64,000 nucleotides of DNA from DYRB01 sp963845265 (lineage in GTDB: Bacteria > Pseudomonadota > Gammaproteobacteria > Chromatiales > Chromatiaceae): positions 62,001 through 126,000 of the forward strand of contig CAWJRN010000009.1 of assembly GCA_963845265.1 (NCBI GenBank), in the 5' to 3' direction. Shown one piece after another: positions 1 through 9,242 of this stretch; the first letter of the stretch is position 1, and each line of letters opens with the position of its first letter. Both the position numbers and the translations under genes were made by a program. The notes beneath the pieces are model-generated. The model had not been told where the DNA came from. It saw nothing but the letters and a program-made list of their open reading frames with translations, and made no database searches.

Positions 1-26
1 AACGCGGGCCAGGTCCTGACCTTCGG

Positions 27-425
27 TCAATCGGCCATCCCCTGGACCTTCAGGAAGGTAGCCAGGGAATAGTCCAAGGTGCGTGTGTGGTTGGCAAACC
101 AGTCGGGCACCCGGTCCTCGATGTAGGCGCGGGCGAAGAAGGTCCTACCGGCGGCTAGGCGCTCGGCAAAGCGCTCCATCTCGCCGAGGACTCGCCCGTG
201 TTCGGCAAGGTGCTCGCCGCGCCCGGGGAAGTTGGTGCGGCGCATCAGGTCCTCTTCGGCGGCGAAATGGGCGCGGGTGTGGGCCAGCAGTTCGGGGAAG
301 ACGGTGGCAAATTCGTCCTGATCCGCTGCCCCCAGGCGGTTGACCAGGGCCGCGAACTCCGCATGGATGGCGTCCATGTGTGCGACGCTCAGGTGGAGGT
401 AGTCGTCTTTTTCAATCAGGGGCAT
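27..425 (-). CDS. Bacteriohemerythrin-like O2-binding protein
   Basis: A 132-residue single-domain hemerythrin. It has the ordered ligand pattern of a di-iron O2-binding four-helix bundle: a first His in MDAIHAEF, HxxxE in HFAAEE, HxxxH in HLAEH and HxxxxD in HTRTLD. The start at 425 (MPLIEKDDY) is preferred over a longer reading to 461, because the extra 12 residues are Arg-rich and outside the domain. Such proteins carry or sense O2 in microaerobic bacteria. A second copy lies at 17545-17952. No signal peptide, so cytoplasmic. The gene is isolated, with 375 bp upstream free of genes. Confidence 0.85.
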   Translation of the reverse strand: MPLIEKDDYLHLSVAHMDAIHAEFAALVNRLGAADQDEFATVFPELLAHTRAHFAAEEDLMRRTNFPGRGEHLAEHGRVLGEMERFAERLAAGRTFFARAYIEDRVPDWFANHTRTLDYSLATFLKVQGMAD

Positions 426-800
426 GTAGCTGCGCCTCCGCGTCGCGCCAGCGGCCGCCATGGGTGGCGGACGTGCCCGGGGATGCAGAACCCATCCTCG
501 GCAAGCGAGACCCCGGGGCGGTGCCTGGGCATGCCCTGACGGGTCGGTAACCGGCCTCGTGGGCCGACGTGTTTGGTTCTTCGTATGGGTTGTGTTGGCC
601 GGCGGCTATCGGTGGTCCCTGATACCGGTTGCCGTCCATTCAATGCCCTTGGGCTGACAGCTGCGCAGCGGCTTGGCGGTCGGCTCCGGGGCAGTCGCCG
701 GTCTGCGAAACAGGAGCATATACGATGTCGGGAAATACCATGCGATCTGTGTCGCGATTCAGGCACCGATCGATGCAGACCCGCCATCGGCGGTGTCGCC
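426..800. other. Intergenic, no gene seen
   Basis: This stretch lies upstream of the leftward hemerythrin gene and downstream of the beta-glucosidase gene. Open frames here have no recognisable domain and look like chance frames in G+C-rich DNA. It should hold the hemerythrin promoter, but I see no convincing -35/-10 pair. Confidence 0.5.
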
Positions 801-2138
801 CTACAGGGCCGCACCCTTGCTGCCAATGACCTCGGCATAGAAGCGGGCACTGGCCTTGAGGGTGCGTGCCTGGGTGGCGTAGTCCACCTGGACCAGTCCA
901 AATCGCTTGGTATAGCCATAGGACCACTCGAAGTTGTCGAGCAGCGACCAGGCGAAGTAGCCGCGTAGGTCCACACCCTGGGATATCGCCTCATGGACGG
1001 CCAGGAGGTGGGTGCGCAGGTAGTCGACCCGCTCCGGGTCGGCCACCGAATTCTTGGCTGGGGCCGGGTCGGAGAAGGCGGCCCCGTTTTCGGTGATGTA
1101 GAGGCGGGGGTTGGCATAGTCCTGCTTCAACCGAAACAGGGTCTCGGTCAACCCCTGCGGATAGACCTCCCAGTCCATGGCCGTGTGGGGCTGGCCGTCT
1201 TGGCGAACCCGCTCGGTGCGGTCCGGGACTCCCAACCCGCCGTGACGCACGACGCCTCGGGAGTAGTAGTTCACCCCGATGAAATCCATTGGCTCGCGGA
1301 TCAGCGCAAGGTCCGCCTCGGGAAGATCCGGCCAGGCGGCCCCGAAGCCCTCGATCAGGTCTGCGGGGTAGTGTCCGAGCAGGGCGGGGTCGAGGAACCA
1401 GCGGTTGATGAAGGCATCCCGGCGGGTCGCCGCGGCCTGGTCGTCCTCGCTGTCGGTGGCCGGGTGCTGTGGCTCCAGATTGACCACCAGACCGACGTCC
1501 TTCGCCCCCTCGGCCCGGCACGCCTGCACCGCCGTGGCATGGGCGCGCAACAGGTGGTGGCCGACCAGGGCCGCCTCCGCGGGGTTTTGATGCCCGGGGG
1601 CGAGGTCGCCGTTGAGGTGTCCACCCACGGCGACCACCCAGGGCTCGTTAATGGTCGCCCACAGCGGCACCCGGTCCCCCAGGGCTTGGACCACGGCCTG
1701 GGCATAGTCCGCGAACCAGCCGGCGCTGTCGCGGTTGAGCCAGCCGCCGCGCTCTTGGAGGGCCAGGGGTAGATCCCAGTGGTAGAGGGTCGCCATGGGG
1801 GTGATGCCGCGATGATGCAGGCCGTCGACCAGGCGGCGGTAGAAATCCAGGCCCTTGGGGTTGACGCGCCCGGTGCCCTCGGGAAAGACCCGCCCCCAGT
1901 TGATGCTGAAGCGATAGGCGTCGAGTCCTAGGTTGGCCATCAGGGCGATGTCGTCGCGGTAGCGATGGTAGTGGTCGCAGGCGACGTCGCCGGTGGTCCC
2001 ATCGGAGATGCGCCCTGGGGTGTGGGAAAAGGCGTGCCAGATGCTCGGGCCGGCCCCGTCCGCCAGGGGCGATCCCTCGATCTGATAGGCCGAGGTGGCT
2101 GCGCCCCAAAGGAAGGTATCGGGAAAGGTGGTGGTCAT
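801..2138 (-). CDS. GH1 family beta-glucosidase
   Basis: A 445-residue glycoside hydrolase family 1 enzyme, the usual length for the family. The N-terminal signature FLWGAATSAYQIEG is at residues 9-22. The acid/base Glu is in TINEPW (Glu165) and the nucleophile is in ITENG (Glu350). It has no signal peptide, so it should hydrolyse beta-glucosides or cellobiose in the cytoplasm with retention of configuration. It begins 21 bp after the ABC transporter gene on the same strand, so the two are probably co-transcribed. The substrate cannot be read from sequence. The ribosome binding site is weak. Confidence 0.93.
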   Translation of the reverse strand: MTTTFPDTFLWGAATSAYQIEGSPLADGAGPSIWHAFSHTPGRISDGTTGDVACDHYHRYRDDIALMANLGLDAYRFSINWGRVFPEGTGRVNPKGLDFYRRLVDGLHHRGITPMATLYHWDLPLALQERGGWLNRDSAGWFADYAQAVVQALGDRVPLWATINEPWVVAVGGHLNGDLAPGHQNPAEAALVGHHLLRAHATAVQACRAEGAKDVGLVVNLEPQHPATDSEDDQAAATRRDAFINRWFLDPALLGHYPADLIEGFGAAWPDLPEADLALIREPMDFIGVNYYSRGVVRHGGLGVPDRTERVRQDGQPHTAMDWEVYPQGLTETLFRLKQDYANPRLYITENGAAFSDPAPAKNSVADPERVDYLRTHLLAVHEAISQGVDLRGYFAWSLLDNFEWSYGYTKRFGLVQVDYATQARTLKASARFYAEVIGSKGAAL

Positions 2139-2159
2139 GGGTGATGCGCGGTCAGCAGA

Positions 2160-3929
2160 TTACGCAAGGGCGTGGCCAAGCCCTGTCTCGTTGGCTGGGG
2201 GCGCGGCCTCGGGCTCGCGCAATACGCTGAGGGTCCAGGTACCGTCCGCGGCGATTTCCAGCAATTGGTCGTAGTCCTGCGGGTCGTCGTCCTCGTCGCC
2301 CAGGGTGAGGTAGGTGATCCGATGCTTGTTCAGGGTTTGGAGCAAATCGCCTACCTGGCACTCGCTGAGTGCGCGGGTTGGGTGGTCGAGGAACACGAAC
2401 TCCGGGTCGACCAACAAGACCCGGGAGAAGGCCAGCAGTTGCTGTTCCCCCAGGGAAAGGATGTCCGCCCAATTGTGCTCCCTTTCCAGACCGCCGGACC
2501 GGGCCAAGGTCTGTTCCAGGCTGAGCTCGTGCAGGACGTCCAGGATGCGCTTGTCGGCGACGGTTGCGAGTTGCTCGGTTTGCAGTAGGACCTCGCGTAG
2601 GGTGCCCGGTGGTAGGTAGGGACGCTCCGGGAGGAACAAGATGTCCTTGGGGCCGGGACGCCGGATACGCCCCTTGCCGCAATCCCAAAGGTCCGCCGTG
2701 GCCCGGAACAGGGCGTGACCGGCGCTCTCGTCCCGGGCCCGGATCAATAGCCGGGCGTAGACCGGCAGGGTCAGGGTGAGGTCCGCCACGAGGGTGCGCC
2801 CGCTGCGCGGCGAGGTCAGGGTCAGGTGCTCGTAAGCTACCTCGGCGCAGGTGTCGCACATCGCGATGTTAGGGGCCGTGCTGACCCGGGCGCGGTCCAT
2901 CGCCTCGCGCAGCGCGGAAAGACGGGCGATGACCGCTGTATAGCTTGAGATGGACTGGAATTGGGTGATGATGATGGAGAAGGCCCCGAGCAGGTGCCCG
3001 AAGGCCATGGCCGACTGGGTGATGACCCCGAATTCGGCCTCGCCGGCGATGAACAGCGGGGCTACCATCAAGGCGGGGATTATTTGGATCAGATAGTTAT
3101 ACCCGGTGGTGAAGAATCCCAGGTTGCGGTTCACGTTGATGATGAGGCGGAAATTGTCGGTCAAGGCGTCCAGGCGCGAAACCAGGCGCGCCTTGAGCCT
3201 CCCCTCGCGCCGCAGCAGAGCGATGGATTCGGCGTTCTCTCGCACATGGACCAGGCGGGCGCGGAAGTTGGCTTCCTTGTCGAGTTGGTCGTAGTTCAGC
3301 GGCACCAGGCGCTTGCCGATCAGCACCGTGACCGCGGAGCCTAGGGCGGCATAAGCCACGGCGACCACGAACAGCCTCGGGCTGATGGTCCACAGCACCC
3401 CGGAGAAGGCCACTACCGTAAAGGCGGCGTTGAGGAACATGAGCACGAAGGACAGGGTAGTGGCGGTTAGCGCTCGGATGTCCTCGGAGATGCGTTGATC
3501 CGGGTTGGGCACGTCCCCTGCCTGATGGATGCGCAGGTAGGCGCGGTCGAGCAGGTAGTGCTGCAGGGCCCTTTCGGTCAGCCACTTGCGCCAGAGGAGC
3601 CCGAGACGTTCCTCGACGAAGCGGTAATAAACGGCCACCAGGGTGGAGAGGGCGAAGACGCCGACATAGAGCAGGGCGTAAGACCAGAAGTCCCCCAGAT
3701 TGCGCCGCTCGATGGCGGTCATGAAGTCGCGTCCGACGTAGCTATTGACCACGTTCAGCATGTTAACCGCCACCAGTAGCACGATTAGGGAGACGAACAT
3801 GATGATCGCCGTACGCCCCACCAAGGGGTCGGCGACGATCTCTTTGAGCATTTGCTTGAAACGCTGCCAGGTGGCTTGGCTGATGGGGACTTTGAGGAAG
3901 GTCATGGTCTGGTTAAGCCTGAGTGCCAT
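2160..3929 (-). CDS. SbmA/YddA-type ABC exporter with degenerate ATPase domain
   Basis: A 589-residue half-transporter of the SbmA/BacA-YddA (ABC-D-like) type. An N-terminal membrane domain carries the family segment NPDQRISEDI and is followed by a nucleotide-binding domain. The start at 3929 (MALRLNQTMTF) avoids running through the divergent promoter of the next gene. The ATPase domain looks inactive. The Walker A position (about residues 397-406) reads RARDESAGHA with no GxxGxGKS/T. The Q-loop Gln is Glu (LPERPYLP). Walker B keeps Asp515, but the catalytic Glu is His516 (FLDHPT). The switch His is replaced (LTLGDED). Only the signature loop LSLGEQQ survives. It may work as an ATP-independent channel, or pair with an active half; this is inference. 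Confidence 0.85.
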   Translation of the reverse strand: MALRLNQTMTFLKVPISQATWQRFKQMLKEIVADPLVGRTAIIMFVSLIVLLVAVNMLNVVNSYVGRDFMTAIERRNLGDFWSYALLYVGVFALSTLVAVYYRFVEERLGLLWRKWLTERALQHYLLDRAYLRIHQAGDVPNPDQRISEDIRALTATTLSFVLMFLNAAFTVVAFSGVLWTISPRLFVVAVAYAALGSAVTVLIGKRLVPLNYDQLDKEANFRARLVHVRENAESIALLRREGRLKARLVSRLDALTDNFRLIINVNRNLGFFTTGYNYLIQIIPALMVAPLFIAGEAEFGVITQSAMAFGHLLGAFSIIITQFQSISSYTAVIARLSALREAMDRARVSTAPNIAMCDTCAEVAYEHLTLTSPRSGRTLVADLTLTLPVYARLLIRARDESAGHALFRATADLWDCGKGRIRRPGPKDILFLPERPYLPPGTLREVLLQTEQLATVADKRILDVLHELSLEQTLARSGGLEREHNWADILSLGEQQLLAFSRVLLVDPEFVFLDHPTRALSECQVGDLLQTLNKHRITYLTLGDEDDDPQDYDQLLEIAADGTWTLSVLREPEAAPPANETGLGHALA

Positions 3930-4064
3930 CGTTGGTTGTTCTGCCGCGTTCGCGCGAGTATAGCCGCCCGCTTTGCTGCGCAGTAAGTCAATGTATCGGT
4001 TAAATTGTGCGCCCAGCGCCCAGCGCCCGGTGGTGCCCCGGCCGGGGATCGAGAGTTCCATCAC
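3930..4064. promoter_or_regulatory. Divergent intergenic region between ABC exporter and glycosidase-like gene
   Basis: A 135-bp region between two divergent start codons. It must carry both promoters, but no clear -10/-35 or operator palindrome stands out. Confidence 0.4.
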
Positions 4065-7000
4065 ATGCAGACCAGGATCTTGGACGACTTTTCCCAAACC
4101 GCGGAATGGATGCCCGTGGCCTCCGGCCAGGCAGCGCTGCAACTGGCCCCGGATCACCCTATCGGTCCCCGTGCCCCGGCAGCGGCCCTGCGCCTGGACT
4201 TCGACTTCAAGGGCAGCGGCGGCTTCGTGGTTGCCCGCCGGCCTTTGGCCTGTACCCTGCCCGATGCCTATGCCCTACGGCTTCGGCTGCGTGGTGCTGC
4301 CCCACCGAACAAGCTGGAACTGAAGCTCGTGGACCCGAGCGGGGCTAATGTCTGGCGCTGGCAGCAAGACCCCTTCGACTTCAGCGACGACTGGCAAGAC
4401 CTGGTCATCAAGGGTAGTCAGCTGGAGTTTGCCTGGGGTCCGGCCGGGGGCGGTGCACCCAAGGAGGTGGGTGGGGTGGAGCTGGCGGTGGTCGCCGGGC
4501 CTGGGGGTGCCGGGACCCTCTGGATCGCCGATCTGTGCCTGGAGGATCGCACTATCGCCGAGGCCCCGGCGGTCAGCGCTTCCAGCGCCCGGTCCGGGCA
4601 GGCCCCGGCCTGTGTGCTGGATGGTCGAATCGACACTGCCTGGCGCCCGAATGCGGAGGACACGCGCGCCTGGATTGCGCTGGACTTCCACGCACCCCGG
4701 GAATATGGCGGTCTGATCCTGCGCTGGGCCGCATCTGAGCGGGGTGTTGAGCAGGTATCTGGCCCCAGGGGCTTCGTGGTCCAGGCGGGTGACGATGGTG
4801 CGGACTGGCGGGACCTCTACACCGCCGAGGACGCCGCAGGCCCGGTGAGTTATGTCTACCTGCCCGGGGGCGAGTCCCGTCGCCTGCGTCTGTTGGTCAA
4901 CGGCCACCCGGGGCTGACCGCCATCGAGGTCCAGCCCTACGACTTCTCCCGTGATCTGGATGGTTTCTTCCAGCAGGTCGCGGCCCGTTCCGAGCGTGGT
5001 CGCTACCCCAGGTGGCTGTGTCGCGAGCAGACCTACTGGACCCCGGTGGACATCCCGGACGGCGCGGTTCCCGCCCTGCTCAATGAGGACGGGATGCTGG
5101 AGGTCTACCGCGGCGGCTGGTCATTGGAACCCGTCCTGTTCGTCGATGGTGCCCTAATCACCTGGGCTGATGCGGAGATTACCCAGAGCCTGGAGGGTGG
5201 TGATCTGCCTATCCCTTCATCCCACTGGCGTGCCGGCGACCTGGCCCTGTGCGTCAGTGCCTGTGCCGTTGGGGGACCGGGCGCAGCGACCGTCCAGGTC
5301 CGTTACCGGGTCGAGAACCTGGCACCCGAGGCGTGTCGGGTGCGGCTCTTCGTGGCCCTGCGCCCCTTCCAGGTCTCGCCCCCCTGGCAGCGCTTCGGCG
5401 ACATCGGCGGGGTGGTGCGGGTGAGCGAGCTGCGCTGGGAGTCGGGGCTTCCACGCCCCGATTTCGGGGCGGGACGCACCGGCTCCATCGGCGAACATGC
5501 AGCCGCCCTCTGGGTCGACGGCTGTCCCGCCGTCACAGCATCAAGAGCCCCAGACGCCTTTGGCGTCGCCGGCTTCGACCAGGGCCCCATCACCGACTAC
5601 CTGGCCCGCGGCGAACCCCCCCAATGGCCCAGCGTCCGCGACCCCTTCGGCCATGCCTCCGCCGCCCTCGCGTTCGATCTGGATCTGGCCCCGAACGCTA
5701 GCGACGCCATCGACCTCGCCGTCCCCCTGGACCCGCCCGCCCACCAGGTCTCCGGCATCCTCCCGCCGGACCCCCAGGCCCTGGCCCGAGCGGCGTCCCA
5801 GTGGACCGAGCTCCTCGGCCAGGTCCGTTTCGACCTCCCGGATCTAGCTCTGCCCTATGCCCAGACCTGCCGCAGCGCTGCCGCCCAGATCCTGCTCAAT
5901 CGCGACGGACCCGCGCTGCAACCCGGGCCGCGGCGCTACACCCGCTCCTGGATACGCGACGGGGCCGGGATGGCCGCCGCCCTGCTGCGTCTGGGCCTGG
6001 CCAGGCCCGCGCGCGACTTCATCCGCTGGTACGCCCAATTCCAGGCCCCTGACGGCAATGTCCCCTGCTGTGTCGACCAGAGTGGCCCCGACTGGCTGCC
6101 CGAGCACGACAGCCACGGCCAGCTCGTCTTCGCCGTGGCGGAATACAGCCGCTTTACGGGTGATCTGGGTCTGGCCCGCGAGCTCTGGCCAGCCTGTCTC
6201 AAGGCCATCGCCTACCTGGAGGCCTTGCGTGCTCAGCGCCTCACCGAGGCCTATCTCGCTCCGGACAGGCGCGCCTGCTACGGCCTGTTGCCCGAGTCCG
6301 TCAGCCACGAGGGCTACCTGGCCCATCCGGTCCATGCCTACTGGGACGACTTCTGGGCCCTGCGCGGTCTCAAGGACGCAGCCTGGCTGGCCGAGGTCCT
6401 AAAGGAATCTGCCGAGGCCCGGCGCTTGACCGCCCTGCGTGACGACTTTGCGGACACCCTGCACGCATCCCTCGCCCACACCATGGCGGACCGTGGCATC
6501 GACTACCTGCCGGGATCGGTGGAGTGGGCCGACGCCGACGCCACGGCCGTCGCCAATGCCCTGACCCTGGTGGACGAGACCCACAGGCTGCCGCCGGCGG
6601 CCCTGGCATTCACCTTCGACCAGTTCCTAGAGCGTTTCCGCGCCATGCACGGGGACAAGGTCCCCTGGACCAACTACACCCCCTACGAGATCCGCGTCAT
6701 GGGTGCCCTGATCCGCCTGGGTCGCCGCGACGATGCCCACGAGCTTGCACGATTCTTTCTCGCCGAGCGCCGCCCGCCGGCCTGGAACCAGTGGCCCGAG
6801 ATCGCCTGGCGCAACCCCCGTGCCCCAGGTCACCAGGGCGACCTGCCCCACACCTGGATCGCCGCCGAGTACATCCTCGCCTTCCGCGATTGGTTCGCCT
6901 ACGAACGCGAGGCCGACCAGGCCCTGGTGGTCGCCGCCGGCATCCCGCATGCGTGGCTCATGGCTGGCCCGGTCGCTGTCTCCGGTCTGCCGACCTGGTA

Positions 7001-7217
7001 TGGGCGTCTGGATCTACGGCTGTCCTTGGTCCCCGGCGGCGTCCTGGAGATCACACTGGGCGGGGATTTAAGGCTACCGCCTGGCGGGATCTGGTTGGCA
7101 CCGCCATTGGCTCGTCCGCCGGGCAAGGTCCTGGCAGACGGGTATCGGCTGGACGGCTTTACCCAGGCCGGTGGGCGCCTGGCTATCCTCCCGGAACGGG
7201 TGACCCTGGCCGGTTGA
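4065..7217 (+). CDS. Discoidin-domain, six-hairpin glycosidase-like protein
   Basis: A 1050-residue protein. The start at 4065 (MQTRILDDF) is chosen because the upstream 20 codons of the longer frame are Pro/Arg-rich and lie in the divergent promoter. Residues about 165-290 read as a coagulation-factor 5/8 (discoidin) carbohydrate-binding domain: variable-loop residues ASSARSGQAPACVLDGRIDT, then WIALDF. From about residue 560 there is an alpha/alpha-toroid region resembling GH15/GH63-type glycosidases, with RSWIRDGAGMAAALLRLG near residue 625 and later Trp/Asp-rich repeats. No signal peptide is evident. It probably acts on an oligo- or polysaccharide; the substrate is unknown. Divergent from the ABC exporter/GH1 pair, which suggests a glycan-related neighbourhood. 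Confidence 0.8.
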   Translation: MQTRILDDFSQTAEWMPVASGQAALQLAPDHPIGPRAPAAALRLDFDFKGSGGFVVARRPLACTLPDAYALRLRLRGAAPPNKLELKLVDPSGANVWRWQQDPFDFSDDWQDLVIKGSQLEFAWGPAGGGAPKEVGGVELAVVAGPGGAGTLWIADLCLEDRTIAEAPAVSASSARSGQAPACVLDGRIDTAWRPNAEDTRAWIALDFHAPREYGGLILRWAASERGVEQVSGPRGFVVQAGDDGADWRDLYTAEDAAGPVSYVYLPGGESRRLRLLVNGHPGLTAIEVQPYDFSRDLDGFFQQVAARSERGRYPRWLCREQTYWTPVDIPDGAVPALLNEDGMLEVYRGGWSLEPVLFVDGALITWADAEITQSLEGGDLPIPSSHWRAGDLALCVSACAVGGPGAATVQVRYRVENLAPEACRVRLFVALRPFQVSPPWQRFGDIGGVVRVSELRWESGLPRPDFGAGRTGSIGEHAAALWVDGCPAVTASRAPDAFGVAGFDQGPITDYLARGEPPQWPSVRDPFGHASAALAFDLDLAPNASDAIDLAVPLDPPAHQVSGILPPDPQALARAASQWTELLGQVRFDLPDLALPYAQTCRSAAAQILLNRDGPALQPGPRRYTRSWIRDGAGMAAALLRLGLARPARDFIRWYAQFQAPDGNVPCCVDQSGPDWLPEHDSHGQLVFAVAEYSRFTGDLGLARELWPACLKAIAYLEALRAQRLTEAYLAPDRRACYGLLPESVSHEGYLAHPVHAYWDDFWALRGLKDAAWLAEVLKESAEARRLTALRDDFADTLHASLAHTMADRGIDYLPGSVEWADADATAVANALTLVDETHRLPPAALAFTFDQFLERFRAMHGDKVPWTNYTPYEIRVMGALIRLGRRDDAHELARFFLAERRPPAWNQWPEIAWRNPRAPGHQGDLPHTWIAAEYILAFRDWFAYEREADQALVVAAGIPHAWLMAGPVAVSGLPTWYGRLDLRLSLVPGGVLEITLGGDLRLPPGGIWLAPPLARPPGKVLADGYRLDGFTQAGGRLAILPERVTLAG

Positions 7218-7282
7218 GTACCGTCTTGTGCCAGCCCGCGCCAGGCCATCCAACTCTGGTCCTCGGTTTCGACTTCCGCGAA

Positions 7283-7350
7283 GAGGGCGGATTTCAACAG
7301 ACGCGGCTCAGCGTGTTCAGCCTGAGCCGAGTCTGTCCCTGTTGAGATGT
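7283..7350. repeat. Dispersed intergenic repeat, copy 1
   Basis: About 68 bp that recur at 55987-56055 with roughly 80% identity. Both share GGGCGGATTTCA, CGGCTCAGCGTGTTC and CTGTTGAGATG in the same order. This copy contains a perfect 7-bp inverted repeat GGCTCAG/CTGAGCC with a 10-nt loop. Both copies lie just after a rightward gene, so the element may act in transcript ends. Confidence 0.6.
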
Positions 7351-7369
7351 GGGTAATGGTATGGGGTGA

Positions 7370-8245
7370 CTACTTCCTAGATTGCTTCAGCATTGTCACC
7401 ACGCTGCGGCGCATTAATTCCAGTGCGTGAGCAAGGGCCCCAATTTCGTCATTCCTGTCAACCTCGACCTTGGTGTCGAGATTCCCTTGACTCACTGCCT
7501 CTGCAACTGCGGTTATCTTGGTCAGCGGGTTGATGACGTTGCGTTTCATCATGATGTTGGCCGCAACAAAGAAGATCGTAAACACCGCAGTCAAAAGGGC
7601 AATCACCGCCAGGCTCCGTTGTAGTGCAATACTATCGATATTACCAGCCGGCACACCAACGACGACGACGCCGACCACATCCCCTTGGGCACCATAATGA
7701 TAGCCGCTCGATGTTCCATAGGCCTTGGTGATGGTCTCCGGTGCATCTGCAGGCTTTCCGTGGCAGGCAAGGCACGCCTTCTTGCTGTGACTAGGGCTCA
7801 CGGACACGAGATAGGGCTTGCCGCTAAGTTCTCCTTGAACGACGAGCTCCTTCAGGGACGAGTCTGCCCGGTAGCGCTCGATTAGCTCTTGTTCAAGCCC
7901 TTCCGCCTTGTTTTTTGGGTTGAGCGGGTTATCGGAGGCGACCTTGATGTAATAATCCGGCTCCTTTTCTAAGAAGCGGCGTGCAACCAAGGCGGTCGCG
8001 ACGGTGCTCGAGATCGCAGGGGTATGGAAAAAGTTTGCTTCCAGTAAGGGGGGTCTGACGTCCTCTGAGACGTAGGATCGTACCGCCTTGACCATGTTGA
8101 CGAGCAAGCGCAGCTGTTCGCTGGCGGAGTCGTAGGCTTGACCTCGGGAAATCACGTAAGCTAGAGGCGCAGCAACGACCAGGCTGCCAAGGTAAAACGC
8201 CAGTACCAACCAATTGAAACGGGTGGCGAGACTGGTTTTCGTCAT
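7370..8245 (-). CDS. Membrane c-type heme sensor with HAMP domain (Tll0287-like/DUF3365)
   Basis: A 291-residue membrane protein. A first membrane helix (about residues 10-32) is followed by a periplasmic Tll0287-like domain with a c-type heme motif CLACH at 158-162. A second helix (about 209-233) leads to a C-terminal HAMP domain ending near residue 285. There is no kinase, methyl-accepting or cyclase output domain, so it must signal to a partner or be a truncated receptor. The upstream gene (8421-9242, same strand) is the likely partner. Base composition is visibly less G+C-rich than in flanking genes. Confidence 0.8.
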   Translation of the reverse strand: MTKTSLATRFNWLVLAFYLGSLVVAAPLAYVISRGQAYDSASEQLRLLVNMVKAVRSYVSEDVRPPLLEANFFHTPAISSTVATALVARRFLEKEPDYYIKVASDNPLNPKNKAEGLEQELIERYRADSSLKELVVQGELSGKPYLVSVSPSHSKKACLACHGKPADAPETITKAYGTSSGYHYGAQGDVVGVVVVGVPAGNIDSIALQRSLAVIALLTAVFTIFFVAANIMMKRNVINPLTKITAVAEAVSQGNLDTKVEVDRNDEIGALAHALELMRRSVVTMLKQSRK

Positions 8246-8420
8246 ATCGATGATCTCTCAATGAATGATTGGGGATTGCGTGAGACGGGGTGCGCCCTGT
8301 ATTCAATCAATGCGCAGTCCTAAGACTTGTTTTCAGCGCCGGTCCAGAAAACTCTGTGTTGCCTGGCGAAGCGTTAGCGTCCTGCCAGGCTGCATTAGGG
8401 AGCCTGGAGGCCCCGCGGTC

Positions 8421-9242
8421 TCACGAGGCCAGGGTCTCCAATGCGCGCCGCAGGCGCGCGACGAATTGTTGAGCCTCGTGAGGATCATCGATCTCCCGTA
8501 CCAGAGTGGCGACCAGTCGCTCCACTTCGGCTGGATCCTTTACCGTTCCGCCAAAATTGACCAGTGCGCGATCCAAGACGCTCCTCGCGACGGGACCGAG
8601 GCTCTCGACCAGTTGCTCGGCGATGGTGTCGATCCCTGCCTTCGTAAAGAGGCGATCGATCTCCGGTGTCACGTGCCGTGCAAATTCTTCCTGCTCATCG
8701 GGTTCGAGCAACTCTGCCGATAATCTGCCGATGACCGCGGTCATTTCCAGATAGCTTGCGACGCTCAGTGAGTTGCGTTCCGTGTCGCCAACGACACCAT
8801 GGGCGGCCGGGCCGATGTACTTCGCGAATTCACGGATCAGAATGCGTACGATGACGTTGCCAAAGCCAAGGTGCACCGACTGACCATCCGCCGGTGGCCG
8901 TGCTTTGGTCGCAGGCTCTGTAGCAAAGTTGCGCGCAGGGCCATCATCTGATTCGCCGAGCAACTCGGCCAATGTCTCCGCGGTTGAGCGCAGATTATGC
9001 CGAACGGGGGGCGCGCGACCTTCCTGGAATCGGGATGTTAGGCCATCGCTCATGCGTAATTGCGCGATTGCCTTCTGTCCTCTTAGACCACCAAAATAGG
9101 CGCCAATGATGTGTCCTGCCTCAAACAGGATCATCGCCGCGTGGTTGTTGCCGGTTCGCACATAGAGCGTCCCGCTGCGTCCGTCGGTGCAGATGCCGCG
9201 CACCTCATCAGCGAATCGAAGCGTATTGTCATTGCGTGCCAT
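8421..9242 (-). CDS. DUF4388/PATAN-like protein
   Basis: A 273-residue protein without signal peptide. The first 90 residues resemble the DUF4388/PATAN fold found in bacterial signalling proteins (SGTLYVRTGNN, then ILFEAGHIIGAYFGGLRG). The C-terminal half (VRILIREFAKYIGP onward) is alpha-helical and resembles conserved domains of unknown function found after DUF4388. It lies 175 bp upstream of the heme-HAMP protein on the same strand, so a cytoplasmic signalling role with that receptor is plausible. Function is not established. Confidence 0.65.
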   Translation of the reverse strand: MARNDNTLRFADEVRGICTDGRSGTLYVRTGNNHAAMILFEAGHIIGAYFGGLRGQKAIAQLRMSDGLTSRFQEGRAPPVRHNLRSTAETLAELLGESDDGPARNFATEPATKARPPADGQSVHLGFGNVIVRILIREFAKYIGPAAHGVVGDTERNSLSVASYLEMTAVIGRLSAELLEPDEQEEFARHVTPEIDRLFTKAGIDTIAEQLVESLGPVARSVLDRALVNFGGTVKDPAEVERLVATLVREIDDPHEAQQFVARLRRALETLAS

